A DNA stretch of 64,000 nucleotides from Cyanobium sp. Cruz CV13-4-11 (lineage in GTDB: Bacteria; Cyanobacteriota; Cyanobacteriia; PCC-6307; Cyanobiaceae), in the NCBI RefSeq assembly GCF_024346055.1, contig NZ_JAGQCH010000016.1:27399-91398 (forward strand), read 5' to 3'. Positions 35,650 to 43,478 of this stretch are shown one piece after another. Below the pieces are notes generated by a model. The model saw only the letters and a program-made list of their open reading frames with translations. It was not told the DNA's origin and searched no databases. How positions within the stretch are numbered: the stretch's first letter is position 1; each line of letters starts with the position of its first letter. Both the position numbers and the translations under genes were made by a program.

Positions 35650-35670
35650 GGCTTTGGGTGGGTAAGGGGG

Positions 35671-35964
35671 GTGAGTCTGGTGCGTCAGCCCGGTGGTGGC
35701 CTGGCCGACGTCGACTGCGTCGTTGCTTTCGATGATCGCCTGGCCTGGGCCGGGCATCGCTCCGAAAGACCTACCCATTGTTGGTGACGACACCCGGTGG
35801 ATGGGAGCGACTTCATAAATGGTCACCACCGCCAGGATCCGCACGGCCGCAGTGGGTCTGGCCCACTCTCCGGCCGCTGGCGTTCAGCCTGGACGGTCCA
35901 TCCGGCGGATGGGTGTACGGCGCGCCGTTCCGAGCCTCGAATCAGAGCCTCAAACCTGGCCCAT
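35671..35964. other. Spacer upstream of cpcB copy 2 (promoter region)
   Basis: A 294-bp non-coding stretch between the cpcD terminator and the repeated leader. It has no TTACA element, unlike the copy 1 region. Minus-strand CCATTTATGA (near 35815) and CCAACAATGG (near 35775) are candidate -10 areas, but nothing is decisive. Confidence 0.35.
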
Positions 35965-35992
35965 GAAAAAGGGCCCCCACGGAGGGGACCCC
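35965..35992 (-). terminator. Terminator after cpcD
   Basis: GGGTCCCC and GGGGGCCC pair around TCCGT and are followed by TTTTT on the minus strand, 28 bp after the cpcD stop. Confidence 0.9.
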
Positions 35993-36019
35993 ATCAAAGC
36001 GTCGGACCGAGGAATGGCT

Positions 36020-36277
36020 TCAGCCTTCGGCCTTTGCCTTGCCCTTGCGGGGGGCCGGCGCTTCAGAGCCAGTGCCACCGCCGGTCACCGAGACACTGAC
36101 GATCTTGCCGCCCATGGCGTGGACCAGGCGCATGGTCTCGTTCATGCGGGTGAACGGCACGTTCATGACCATGTCCGCCGTGCGGGAATAGTCGTTGTTG
36201 TTGACGCCGGTGACGGTGAACGCCACCTGGCGGGAACTGTTGAGGCCGGTGCCTCGGGTACCTGCGGAAACCTTCAT
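36020..36277 (-). CDS. cpcD: Phycobilisome rod-capping linker CpcD
   Basis: The 85-residue small linker caps the distal end of phycocyanin rods. It shows the CpcD-domain pattern AFTVTGVNNNDYSRTADMVM, NVPFTRMNETMRLVHAMGGK, IVSV, with a basic, Pro/Lys-rich tail. It lies 44 bp after cpcC and is likely cotranscribed with it. Confidence 0.93.
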   Translation of the reverse strand: MKVSAGTRGTGLNSSRQVAFTVTGVNNNDYSRTADMVMNVPFTRMNETMRLVHAMGGKIVSVSVTGGGTGSEAPAPRKGKAKAEG

Positions 36278-36321
36278 GGATTCGGTGGGGTAGGGGGAAA
36301 GGGCTGGACGGGAAACCCGGT

Positions 36322-37167
36322 TCAGTTGACCGGGGTGATGCTGGCGATGCGGCCGCCTTCCCGGAGGATCTGCTGCTGGGTCTGCAGCAGCTTGTTGAAG
36401 GGGATGAAGCGCACCCGGTTGCTGCGCTTGTGCAGGCGGTAGTTGTTGAAGCCGGAGATCTCCACCCGGAAGGTGCGGCCCTCTTCGCCGGCTCCCACGC
36501 CCTGCCGTGTGAGGCCATCGGTGCTGACCTTGCGGAACACGCTGCCGCGGGCGTTGGGGCTCACCACCGGCATGGGGGCTTCCGCATGCACGGAGGGATT
36601 CAGGCGGGACTGGTTCTTGAGCAGGTCGCCCCGCACCGAGGCGCCCACGCCCCGGGTGAGCTGGAGCATGTAGGAGAACTGCAGGCCCTGCTGGCCGGAG
36701 GAATAGTCCCAGCCGTGCAGGTAGGGCACCACCTCTTCGCCGAAGCGGTTCTGGTACTCGGCGCTGTCGATGTAGGAATCGATCTCGGCGTCGTAGCCCT
36801 GCTCCTGCAGGATCGTGAAGTGGTGCAGCATCTCGGCCTTGTTCTGGGGAGCCCGGCCCAGGAGATGCTTGAAGTTCAGCTCAATGAAGCGGTAGGGATT
36901 GCAGTTCTCGAAGAACTTGGCCTTGTAAAGGCCGCTTTTGGCCACCTGCCGGACGAACTCCCTCACGCTGAGATAGCCGCGCTTGAACAGGGACTCCGGT
37001 CCCGTGAGCCGCTCGCTGGCCATCACGTACTGGTTACCGAGCACCTGCTTGTAAACGGCGCGGATCAGGGCGGCCTTGTCGTTTTCGGTGGCGTTTGTCC
37101 AGTTTTCCTTGTTGCGGTCGCTGGAGAAACGCTCGATGCCCAGATAGGCAGCGTTGGCAAGTGTCAT
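36322..37167 (-). CDS. cpcC: Phycocyanin-associated rod linker, first gene of locus
   Basis: The 281-residue linker starts MTLANAAYLGIERFSSDRNK and has the PBS-linker domain (YKQVLGNQYVMASERLTG, GYLSVREFVRQVAKSGLYKA) and a CpcD-like C-terminal domain (FRVEISGFNNYRLHKRSNRV). It is the most upstream gene of the phycocyanin locus, followed by cpcD. No Shine-Dalgarno is obvious. Its paralog lies at 33518-34369. Confidence 0.95.
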   Translation of the reverse strand: MTLANAAYLGIERFSSDRNKENWTNATENDKAALIRAVYKQVLGNQYVMASERLTGPESLFKRGYLSVREFVRQVAKSGLYKAKFFENCNPYRFIELNFKHLLGRAPQNKAEMLHHFTILQEQGYDAEIDSYIDSAEYQNRFGEEVVPYLHGWDYSSGQQGLQFSYMLQLTRGVGASVRGDLLKNQSRLNPSVHAEAPMPVVSPNARGSVFRKVSTDGLTRQGVGAGEEGRTFRVEISGFNNYRLHKRSNRVRFIPFNKLLQTQQQILREGGRIASITPVN

Positions 37168-37452
37168 GAGCGTGGGGGCCGGAGGGAGAAGCGTTGGTTA
37201 GGAGGTCGGAGGGCAGGGCGAGTGGCCACTGCGCGGTCGGCAGACGCCTTCGAGGACGGCTGCAGCAAACGTCCCGATCATGGGCTGCAAGGCGGATCCT
37301 ATGGGCCTGTCCGCTCGCCACGACAGGGTTTTCAGAATCGTTACAAACCCCCCGACCGGGGCTGCCTGCCCGACCCCGTCAGCCCCCGGCGTTGTGCCCC
37401 CTGGCGGACTGGCCCCACGCCGATACCATCCGGCCATCATCCCGGTGCCGTC
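37168..37452. other. 285-bp divergent spacer upstream of cpcC
   Basis: On the minus strand, CCATAGGATCC near 37297 is a candidate -10 for cpcC. GTTACAAA at 37340-37347 matches an HLR1/RpaB half-site; the second half is poor. The plus-strand gene at 37453 has no clear promoter signs. No RNA structure was recognised. Confidence 0.35.
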
Positions 37453-37881
37453 ATGACTGCTGTTGTGCCCCTGTCCGAGGACGCCTCCCTACGGCTCGCG
37501 GACCAGTTGCAGGTCCTCTCCCAGGTCGCCGAAGCGCTCACTTACCGCCTGTTGGAGCTCGAGGAACGGCTGGAGGGCCATGACGAGCGGATCGGCGAGC
37601 GTCTGCAGGAGGTCGCCGGCCTCGAAGCGGCCCATGGGGTGGCCATGGATCAGCGGCTGGGCGACACCGAAGAGCGACTGGCCAGGATCGAGGCGGCGCT
37701 TCGCGGTCTGGATCGCAACGGGGGGTCCCGCCATCTGCAGGCGGTGCAGCCGCCGGCGCTGCAGCAGGAGCTGCCCGGCTCCCATAAGGAGGAGGAAAGC
37801 TTCGATCTGGGCCCGGAGGAGATCGACCCCTTCCTCGACGAGGGGGAGCAGCCCTTCATGGACGAACTGATCGCCGGCTGA
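37453..37881 (+). CDS. Coiled-coil protein of unknown function
   Basis: A 142-residue soluble protein. Residues 15-80 form a long amphipathic helix with heptad-like Leu spacing (LELEERLEGHDERIGERLQE), and the rest is acidic, with GPEEIDPFLDEGEQPF near the end. It lies between the phycocyanin locus and cpcT. I do not recognise it; a structural or scaffolding role is only a guess. Confidence 0.65.
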   Translation: MTAVVPLSEDASLRLADQLQVLSQVAEALTYRLLELEERLEGHDERIGERLQEVAGLEAAHGVAMDQRLGDTEERLARIEAALRGLDRNGGSRHLQAVQPPALQQELPGSHKEEESFDLGPEEIDPFLDEGEQPFMDELIAG

Positions 37882-37911
37882 AGGCCCGGGACGCCTCCCA
37901 GGCTTAAGCCG

Positions 37912-38505
37912 TCAGTTCTCGAGCCAGGCCGGGGGGATGTCGCCGCTGTAGTCGTGGGTGCGCTCGAATTCGAACGGCCCGGCCAGCGATCCCCACAGCT
38001 GCTCATGGGTCGCCGGATCGTGGCCCCGATCGATGGTGCGCATGCCCCGGGGGTCGATCTCGAAGCTGCTGACCAGATAGGCGAGGCTGCCCTTGCGTTC
38101 CACAAGGCAACGGCAACCGGGCTCCACTTCGCCACTGAAACCTTCGCCCACCTCCCGCACCACATAGGTGCAGCCTTCCAGGGGCAGCAGGTCGGCGTCG
38201 CCAATGGTCTGGCGTCGCCCTTCGTCTTCGATGGCACCCCAGAAACGCTGTTCGTCGCGCAGGGCCTGGTTGTGGATGATCAGCGCGCCGTCGCGCTGTT
38301 CGGCCCGGAGCACCCGAATCCGGTAAGGAGTGCCTGGGGTGATGGCGTAGGTCTGCTCGAGGAGCAGCGAACCCGGCGCCAGCTGGGGCAGCGGCCGGAA
38401 CTTGACCAGGATGTGGGCGTAGATGGGCGGGTTGTCGAAGGCCTGGGCCTGGTTGCTGAAGCCAGCGCTCAGCTGCTGGATGAGGCGGGCGAGGGAGCTG
38501 CTCAT
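37912..38505 (-). CDS. cpcT: Phycobiliprotein lyase CpcT (CpcT/CpeT family)
   Basis: The 197-residue protein matches the CpcT/CpeT lyases, which attach phycocyanobilin to Cys153 of CpcB. Segments include IYAHILVKFRPLPQLAPGSL, LEQTYAITPGTPYRIRVLR, CTYVVREVGEGFSGEVEPGC and the end FEFERTHDYSGDIPPAW. Its placing beside the cpc locus fits. ATG 38505 is used; the long extension runs through a tRNA. Confidence 0.92.
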   Translation of the reverse strand: MSSSLARLIQQLSAGFSNQAQAFDNPPIYAHILVKFRPLPQLAPGSLLLEQTYAITPGTPYRIRVLRAEQRDGALIIHNQALRDEQRFWGAIEDEGRRQTIGDADLLPLEGCTYVVREVGEGFSGEVEPGCRCLVERKGSLAYLVSSFEIDPRGMRTIDRGHDPATHEQLWGSLAGPFEFERTHDYSGDIPPAWLEN

Positions 38506-38515
38506 GGGGCGCAAC

Positions 38516-38749
38516 CTAGAGGTCGAGCAGGCGGATCCGGAAGGCGCCCACCTGGCGGGCCGTGGCCGGATCGCCCTGGGCGAAGGGGTGGTCGGCCACG
38601 GAGCCGAGGATGGCCTCGAGCTTTTCCGCAGCCGACAGACCGTGGGACGGATCCTGGCGGCTGTGGGCCTGCCAGGCTTCATCAAACGCCTGGGCAAAGC
38701 TGTCGGCGTTGTTGAAGATCTGGCTGGATGTCGAAGGCGGCTGGGGCAT
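38516..38749 (-). CDS. Small hypothetical protein
   Basis: A 77-residue soluble protein: SSQIFNNADSFAQAFDEAWQ, then LSAAEKLEAILGSVADHPF and ATARQVGAFRIRLLDL. It lies 10 bp upstream of cpcT on the same strand and may share its transcript. No family recognised. Confidence 0.55.
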   Translation of the reverse strand: MPQPPSTSSQIFNNADSFAQAFDEAWQAHSRQDPSHGLSAAEKLEAILGSVADHPFAQGDPATARQVGAFRIRLLDL

Positions 38750-38780
38750 GGTGATGGGCTGCAGCGCAGTCCGCACGCAA

Positions 38781-38853
38781 TGCCAGGACCCAGATTTGAA
38801 CTGGGGACACGGCGATTTTCAGTCGCCTGCTCTACCAACTGAGCTATCCCGGC
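38781..38853 (-). tRNA. tRNA-Phe (GAA)
   Basis: A 73-nt cloverleaf with acceptor GCCGGGA/TCCTGGC (one G-U), discriminator A, D-arm AGCTCAGTTGGTAGAGC, anticodon loop CTGAAAA giving GAA, and T-arm CAGTTCAAATCTG. No CCA is encoded. Confidence 0.96.
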
Positions 38854-38883
38854 CCGTCGCCGAAGCGACACTCGGATCTTAGA

Positions 38884-39558
38884 TCACGGCCCGCTGCGGG
38901 ATCGGGACCGTGGGGTGCGGGCCAGGCAGAGCATCCCCACCACCGGCCAGCCGAGCGTTTCCAGGGCCAGGGCGGCGTTGCACCCGGTGGCACCGCTGGT
39001 GAGGATGTCATCGACGATCAGGACCGGCCGTCCCGTGGCTTCGCCAGGGCGGGGACCGCGGCGGCAGTGGAAGGCACCGTCCTGGTTGGCCAGGCGCATG
39101 GCTCGCTTCAGGTGATGCTGGCCAAGCACCGGCCGCGACCGTTCCAGCAGGTTGTCGTGGCGATAGCCCAGCTGGCGGACGAGCTGGCGGCACACCAGGG
39201 CGGGCAGGGGGTTGCCGCGCCGTTTCCAGCTCGGCACCGGCACCAGCAGCGGCCGCCGCCGCCACTGGGGCAGCCCCTCCGCCAGCACCCGGACCAGGGC
39301 GGCGATCCGGGACTCCTCAGGCCGCTGTCGCAACCCGAGCAATACCCGTCGCAGCTCTCCGTCGTAGGACCCGGCCGCCCACCACAGCAGGGGCTCGTTG
39401 CCCCGCTGGCCCCCGGCCGGCAGGGGGAGCTGGCGGCGGCAGGTGGGGCAGGGGGTGCCGGCGCCGTGCTGAGGCGGCTGCAGGCCGCGACACAGGGGGC
39501 AGGGGGTGGCGGCGATCCAGTCGAGGGGCAGCCGTCCCAGGCGGGCGAGGAGGGTCAG
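38884..39558 (-). CDS. comF: ComF-family phosphoribosyltransferase-like protein (no standard start)
   Basis: The C-terminal part has the PRPP loop VLIVDDILTSGATGCNAALA and a ...ERSRPVLGQHHLKRAMR... region typical of ComF, linked to competence. The first TTG (39342) would remove the family's zinc ribbon, which is plainly encoded upstream as CPLC and CPTC in the same frame. Between the TGA at 39595-39597 and 39342 there is no ATG, GTG or TTG, so I placed the start at CTG 39558 (224 residues, a usual ComF length). It directly follows DUF2470 in the same frame. Confidence 0.75.
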   Translation of the reverse strand: MTLLARLGRLPLDWIAATPCPLCRGLQPPQHGAGTPCPTCRRQLPLPAGGQRGNEPLLWWAAGSYDGELRRVLLGLRQRPEESRIAALVRVLAEGLPQWRRRPLLVPVPSWKRRGNPLPALVCRQLVRQLGYRHDNLLERSRPVLGQHHLKRAMRLANQDGAFHCRRGPRPGEATGRPVLIVDDILTSGATGCNAALALETLGWPVVGMLCLARTPRSRSRSGP

Positions 39559-39594
39559 GGGTCTGGCGCCGCACTGGGCGGCGCAGTCGCTGCT

Positions 39595-39867
39595 TCAAGC
39601 TTTCCCGGGGAGCGACCGCAGCATGGCCACCAGGGTGCGGTGGGCGTCCTCGCTGTCGCTGAGAGTGTGGTCGAAGGGCACCTCCACGGGGGCACCATCC
39701 ACCTCGAGGCGCATCGCCTCGGGCTCCACGGCCACCATCCGGGCCTCCTGGGCCTCGGTGCAGCCGCCGTAGTGGCGGGCATAGGCCAGGACGGCCTCTG
39801 CGTGGTCGTCGTTCATGTGCTTGCAGATGCGGTCGCTCACCGCGGTGGTGAGGGGGTCGGCGGCCAT
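39595..39867 (-). CDS. DUF2470-domain protein
   Basis: The 90-residue protein has the ICKHMNDDHAEAVLAYARHY segment of the DUF2470 fold (also found at the end of HugZ heme oxygenases), then EVDGAPVEVPFDHTLSDSED and a final helix. The role in cyanobacteria is unclear; heme or pigment links are suggested by the fold. Its TGA is in frame with the comF reading that follows. Confidence 0.85.
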   Translation of the reverse strand: MAADPLTTAVSDRICKHMNDDHAEAVLAYARHYGGCTEAQEARMVAVEPEAMRLEVDGAPVEVPFDHTLSDSEDAHRTLVAMLRSLPGKA

Positions 39868-39897
39868 GGGGTGGAAGCGGATGGGGGGATTCTGCGC

Positions 39898-40017
39898 TCA
39901 GGCGCCGGCGAACCGCTGCCAGAGCAGCAGGCCCAGCCGCACTCCGCTGAACCCCACAAAGCCGGCCAGCACGATGAACAGCGCGATGGAGACGATCGAA
40001 CTGAGGCGTTCGTTCAT
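39898..40017 (-). CDS. 39-residue single-helix membrane protein
   Basis: [20 protein letters not shown] leads into VGFSGVRLGLLLWQRFAGA, with one membrane helix at residues 8-31. The ATG overlaps the stop of the sugar kinase as ATGA, so it is probably translated by coupling. Not recognised as a known photosystem or b6f small subunit. Confidence 0.6.
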   Translation of the reverse strand: MNERLSSIVSIALFIVLAGFVGFSGVRLGLLLWQRFAGA

Positions 40018-41342
40018 GGCCGTAGGGGTGGGGATTCGATCTCCATCCTGAAGCTGGCCCTGGCCAGCAGGGCCATGCCCAGGGCCGCCGTGCGTTTCGG
40101 TCGGTTCAGCACCGGGATCCCCAGGGCGCGCGTCCGCAGGGCCCGCCACTGGCTGTTGCGGGCGCCGCCACCGACGCTGATCACCCGCTGCAGGGCCGGT
40201 GCCCCCAGCTGCCGCAGCCGTTGCCAGCCCGTCGCCTCAATGGCGGTGAGGCCCTCGAGCAGGGCCTGCAGGTAGCGGACATCGCTGACGGGCCTCGGTT
40301 CCAGGATCGGCTTCAGCTCCGGGTCGTCCACGGGAAAACGTTCACCTTTGCGGCTCAGGGGGAGCAGCTTCAGCCCCGTCGGGCGGTCTGGAGTGATCTG
40401 GCGGCTCAGCTCCGCGATCCGTTCGTCGTCGAAGAAGTGGCGTAGCACTGCGGCGCCTGCGTTGGAGGCCCCCCCCGCCAGCCAGCGGCCGGCCACCCGG
40501 TGGTTGCTGAGACCGACGCCGGTCAGGGGCGCCGCCACGAACTGTTTCAGCACCAGGGTGGTGCCCAGCACGGCGATGCCATCACTGGCCTGGGGGTCGG
40601 CGGCCAGCACGGCGGCATTGGCATCGGTGCTGCCGGCCACCACCTGGCAGTCCCCGGGCAGGCCCAGGCACGCCGCCGCCGCAGGGGCGAGCGGGCCCAG
40701 CAAGCTGCCGCTGGAGCGGATCTGAGGCAGCGTCTCGACGCCCAGGCCTGACGCCACACCGGCGAGCCAGGTTCCCTGCTCCAGGTCCCAGCCCAGGCGC
40801 ACGTTGTTGCCCTCCTCGCCCCAGCGCCAGTCGTCCAGCAACCAGCCGATCAGCCAGTCGGCCTGGTGGCGCAGCACCAGGCCCGGAGCAAGGCCCGCCT
40901 CCCTGGCCAGGGCCAGCAGGCGCAGGGCCCGGGCCAGGCTGCCGCTGGGGCTGGCGGCCGGATGGCTGGGGACGCCGGCGGACGCCTGCCCCAGAAGCGC
41001 CGCGATGGCCCCGGACTGTTCCGTGCAGGCCAGGTGGTAGGGCAGGGCCTGGTCCAGGGGCGGCGGCAGCAGGCGGCCATCGGCCCCGCAGGCCAGCAGG
41101 GTGCCGGAGGTGCCATCGATGGCGATGGCACGGGCCCGGCGGCGGAGCGCTTCGGGAACGGTGGCCAGCAGCGCGATCAGCCCCTGCCGCCAGGCACCCG
41201 GCTCTTCCAGCCGACCGGGGTAGGGGGACTGCCGACTCAGCAGCGGGTCGTCCGGCTGGCCGCCGGCGGCACCGGCTTCCGCCAGAACGGCCAGGCGCAG
41301 GCCGCTGCTGCCGAGGTCAACCCCCAGAAACAGCGCTGACAC
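40014..41342 (-). CDS. FGGY-family carbohydrate kinase
   Basis: The 442-residue kinase begins with the phosphate-1 motif [16 protein letters not shown], has [26 protein letters not shown] and [11 protein letters not shown] of the FGGY fold, and [16 protein letters not shown] near the end. A Synechococcus relative has been reported to phosphorylate D-ribulose; this protein could do the same but the residues alone do not prove it. It overlaps the end of metK by 26 bp. Confidence 0.85.
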   Translation of the reverse strand: MSALFLGVDLGSSGLRLAVLAEAGAAGGQPDDPLLSRQSPYPGRLEEPGAWRQGLIALLATVPEALRRRARAIAIDGTSGTLLACGADGRLLPPPLDQALPYHLACTEQSGAIAALLGQASAGVPSHPAASPSGSLARALRLLALAREAGLAPGLVLRHQADWLIGWLLDDWRWGEEGNNVRLGWDLEQGTWLAGVASGLGVETLPQIRSSGSLLGPLAPAAAACLGLPGDCQVVAGSTDANAAVLAADPQASDGIAVLGTTLVLKQFVAAPLTGVGLSNHRVAGRWLAGGASNAGAAVLRHFFDDERIAELSRQITPDRPTGLKLLPLSRKGERFPVDDPELKPILEPRPVSDVRYLQALLEGLTAIEATGWQRLRQLGAPALQRVISVGGGARNSQWRALRTRALGIPVLNRPKRTAALGMALLARASFRMEIESPPLRP

Positions 41343-42576
41343 GGCTCGCCGTGGCCTGCTTCAGGGTGGCGGCGATGGCGGTCACGTCCTCCCAGGGAAG
41401 GTCGAGGTCCTTGCGGCCGAAGTGGCCGTAGGCCGCCACGTCCTGGTAGAAGCGGCCGCCCCGCTGCTGGGGCAGTTCCCGCAGGCCGAAGGCCTCGATG
41501 ATCGCGCCGGGCCGCAGGTCGAAATGCTCCTGCACCAGGGCGGTGAGGTCGGCATTGTCGAGGGCTCCGGTGCCGAAGCTCTCCACCAAAATGCTCACGG
41601 GCCGGGCCACGCCGATGGCGTAGCTGAGCTGCACTTCGGCCTTGTGGGCAAGACCTGCCGCCACAAGCGACTTGGCCACGTAGCGGGCCGCGTAGGCGGC
41701 GGAGCGGTCGACCTTGGTGGGGTCCTTGCCGGAGAAGGCGCCGCCGCCGTGGCGGGCATAGCCGCCGTAGGTGTCCACGATGATCTTGCGCCCGGTCAGT
41801 CCGGCGTCGCCCTGGGGGCCGCCCACGACGAACTTGCCGGTGGGGTTCACGTAGAAGCGGGTGCCCTCCTTGGAGGGCTGGAGGGACAGATCGGCCGTGG
41901 CGGGCAGCACCACATGCGTCCAGAGGTCGTCCTTGATGCGCTGCTGCACCGCCTTCTCATCGCTGAGGCCCGCCACTTCAGCGGTGTGCTGGGTGGAGAT
42001 GAGGATCGTGTCGATCGCCACGGGACGGTTGTCCTCGTACTCCACGCTCACCTGGGTCTTGCCGTCGGGGAGCAGGTAGCCGAGGCTGCCGTCGTGGCGC
42101 ACCTGGGCCAGCCGGAGGGCCAGCCGGTGGGCCAGGCTGATGGGCAGGGGCATCAGCTCCGGGGTTTCGTCGCAGGCGTAGCCGAACATGATTCCCTGGT
42201 CGCCGGCGCCCACCTTGTCGAGGGGGTCGCCGGCGTGGTCGTCGGCCTCATCCACGCCCTGGGCGATGTCCGGCGACTGTTGATCGAGGGCGATCAGCAC
42301 GGCGCAGCTCCTGGCATCGAAGCCACCGGCGCGGGCACCGCTGTAGCCGATCTGTTCGATCACGCCCCGCACCAGGGTGTTGAAGTCGACCTGCGCGTTG
42401 GTGGTGACTTCCCCCGTGATCAGGCAGAGGCCGGTGTTGACCACGGTCTCGCAGGCCACCCGGCTGGCGGGGTCCTGGGCCAGCAGGGCGTCGAGCACGG
42501 CATCGCTAACCTGGTCGCAGATTTTGTCGGGGTGGCCTTCCGTCACCGATTCCGAGGTGAAGACGAAACGGCTCAT
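41317..42576 (-). CDS. metK: S-adenosylmethionine synthetase
   Basis: MetK makes SAM from methionine and ATP. The 419-residue protein has [20 protein letters not shown], the [12 protein letters not shown] motif, the mobile-loop region and [20 protein letters not shown]. It lies 16 bp after a HAD hydrolase gene. No riboswitch fits in that gap. SpeD, which uses SAM, is elsewhere in the window. Confidence 0.98.
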   Translation of the reverse strand: MSRFVFTSESVTEGHPDKICDQVSDAVLDALLAQDPASRVACETVVNTGLCLITGEVTTNAQVDFNTLVRGVIEQIGYSGARAGGFDARSCAVLIALDQQSPDIAQGVDEADDHAGDPLDKVGAGDQGIMFGYACDETPELMPLPISLAHRLALRLAQVRHDGSLGYLLPDGKTQVSVEYEDNRPVAIDTILISTQHTAEVAGLSDEKAVQQRIKDDLWTHVVLPATADLSLQPSKEGTRFYVNPTGKFVVGGPQGDAGLTGRKIIVDTYGGYARHGGGAFSGKDPTKVDRSAAYAARYVAKSLVAAGLAHKAEVQLSYAIGVARPVSILVESFGTGALDNADLTALVQEHFDLRPGAIIEAFGLRELPQQRGGRFYQDVAAYGHFGRKDLDLPWEDVTAIAATLKQATASRVSAVSGG

Positions 42577-42592
42577 AGGGGGGTGGCATCAA

Positions 42593-43453
42593 TCAATGGG
42601 TGAGCTTATTCCCAACGGTTGGCCGGGCCCCGCCAGGGATGGACGGACCAGCCAGCGGCAATGTGACTTCAGCTACAACAGCAAGCTCTTTCCAGTGATC
42701 CAGCTGCAGGAAGGAGTCATCCAGATCCACCGGCCGCCGCCAGCCGGCCCGGTAGCCCAGCACCACCGGCACCCCGGCGGCACGGGCCATGCGCAGGTCG
42801 CTGTTGGCGTCGCCGATCAGGGCGCAGCTCTCCACGGCCACGCCCAGTTCGGCGCACAGGCCATGGACGGCGGCGGGGTCAGGCTTGCGGGGCTGGTGTT
42901 CCGCGCTCCAGATGGCCTGCACGTAGGACACCAGATCATGGGCGGCCAGGAACGCTTCGATGCCATCGATATGGTCGTTGCTGATCACGGCACAGCGAAC
43001 CCCCGCCAGCCGCAGGGACTCCAGCAACGGGCGCAGGCCGGCGGTGGGGGCTGGCCGCTGCTCGCTTCCCTGGCCGTGCAGGGCGTCGGTGCGGGCGAAG
43101 ACGGCTTCGGCCATGGCCAGGGCTTCGGGCCAGCCCAGGCCCACCTGCACGAGGGTGGTGGCGGTGGCCACCAGGTTCTGGTCGCGGCTGGCCACCGCCA
43201 TGGTGCCGGCGGGATGGACGCCTTCAGAAGCAAGGCCGTAGGCGCGGTGGAGCAGGTCGCCCAGGTCGCGGTGCCGCTCCGGGTCGTCGGTGGCCAGATC
43301 GGCGAGGGCCAGACAGTGAAAGACCCTGGCCTGGGCCAGGGCCACGAGCATGGGCTCGCTGTGGCTGATGGTGCCGTCCTTGTCAAACAGCACCGCCTCC
43401 AGTTGACGATCCCCGCAGGGAAGGGGTAGGCCCCGCAACGACAGAAGCACCAT
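42593..43453 (-). CDS. HAD-superfamily hydrolase
   Basis: The 286-residue phosphatase-like protein has motif I VLFDKDGTISHSEP (D-x-D-G-T), motif II VISNDH, motif III KPDPAAVHGL and motif IV LIGDANSDLRMARAAG. The cap lies between motifs I and II. Closest type is the phosphoglycolate-phosphatase-like group, but the substrate is not clear. It is upstream of metK in an apparent operon. Confidence 0.85.
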   Translation of the reverse strand: MVLLSLRGLPLPCGDRQLEAVLFDKDGTISHSEPMLVALAQARVFHCLALADLATDDPERHRDLGDLLHRAYGLASEGVHPAGTMAVASRDQNLVATATTLVQVGLGWPEALAMAEAVFARTDALHGQGSEQRPAPTAGLRPLLESLRLAGVRCAVISNDHIDGIEAFLAAHDLVSYVQAIWSAEHQPRKPDPAAVHGLCAELGVAVESCALIGDANSDLRMARAAGVPVVLGYRAGWRRPVDLDDSFLQLDHWKELAVVAEVTLPLAGPSIPGGARPTVGNKLTH

Positions 43454-43478
43454 CGTCAGAGGGCCGCAGCCAGGGGGT

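Larger units (their letters stand above)
34531..35670 (-). repeat. cpcBA repeat, copy 2
   Basis: Identical, as far as I can read, to 32091-33230. The proteins match at every residue and the frames on the opposite strand match too, which means silent positions are also identical. Recent gene conversion or duplication is the simplest cause. Confidence 0.93.

Noticed and set aside
42577..42592. SAM riboswitch before metK
   Set aside because: Only 16 bp separate metK from the upstream HAD gene, too little for any known SAM riboswitch.
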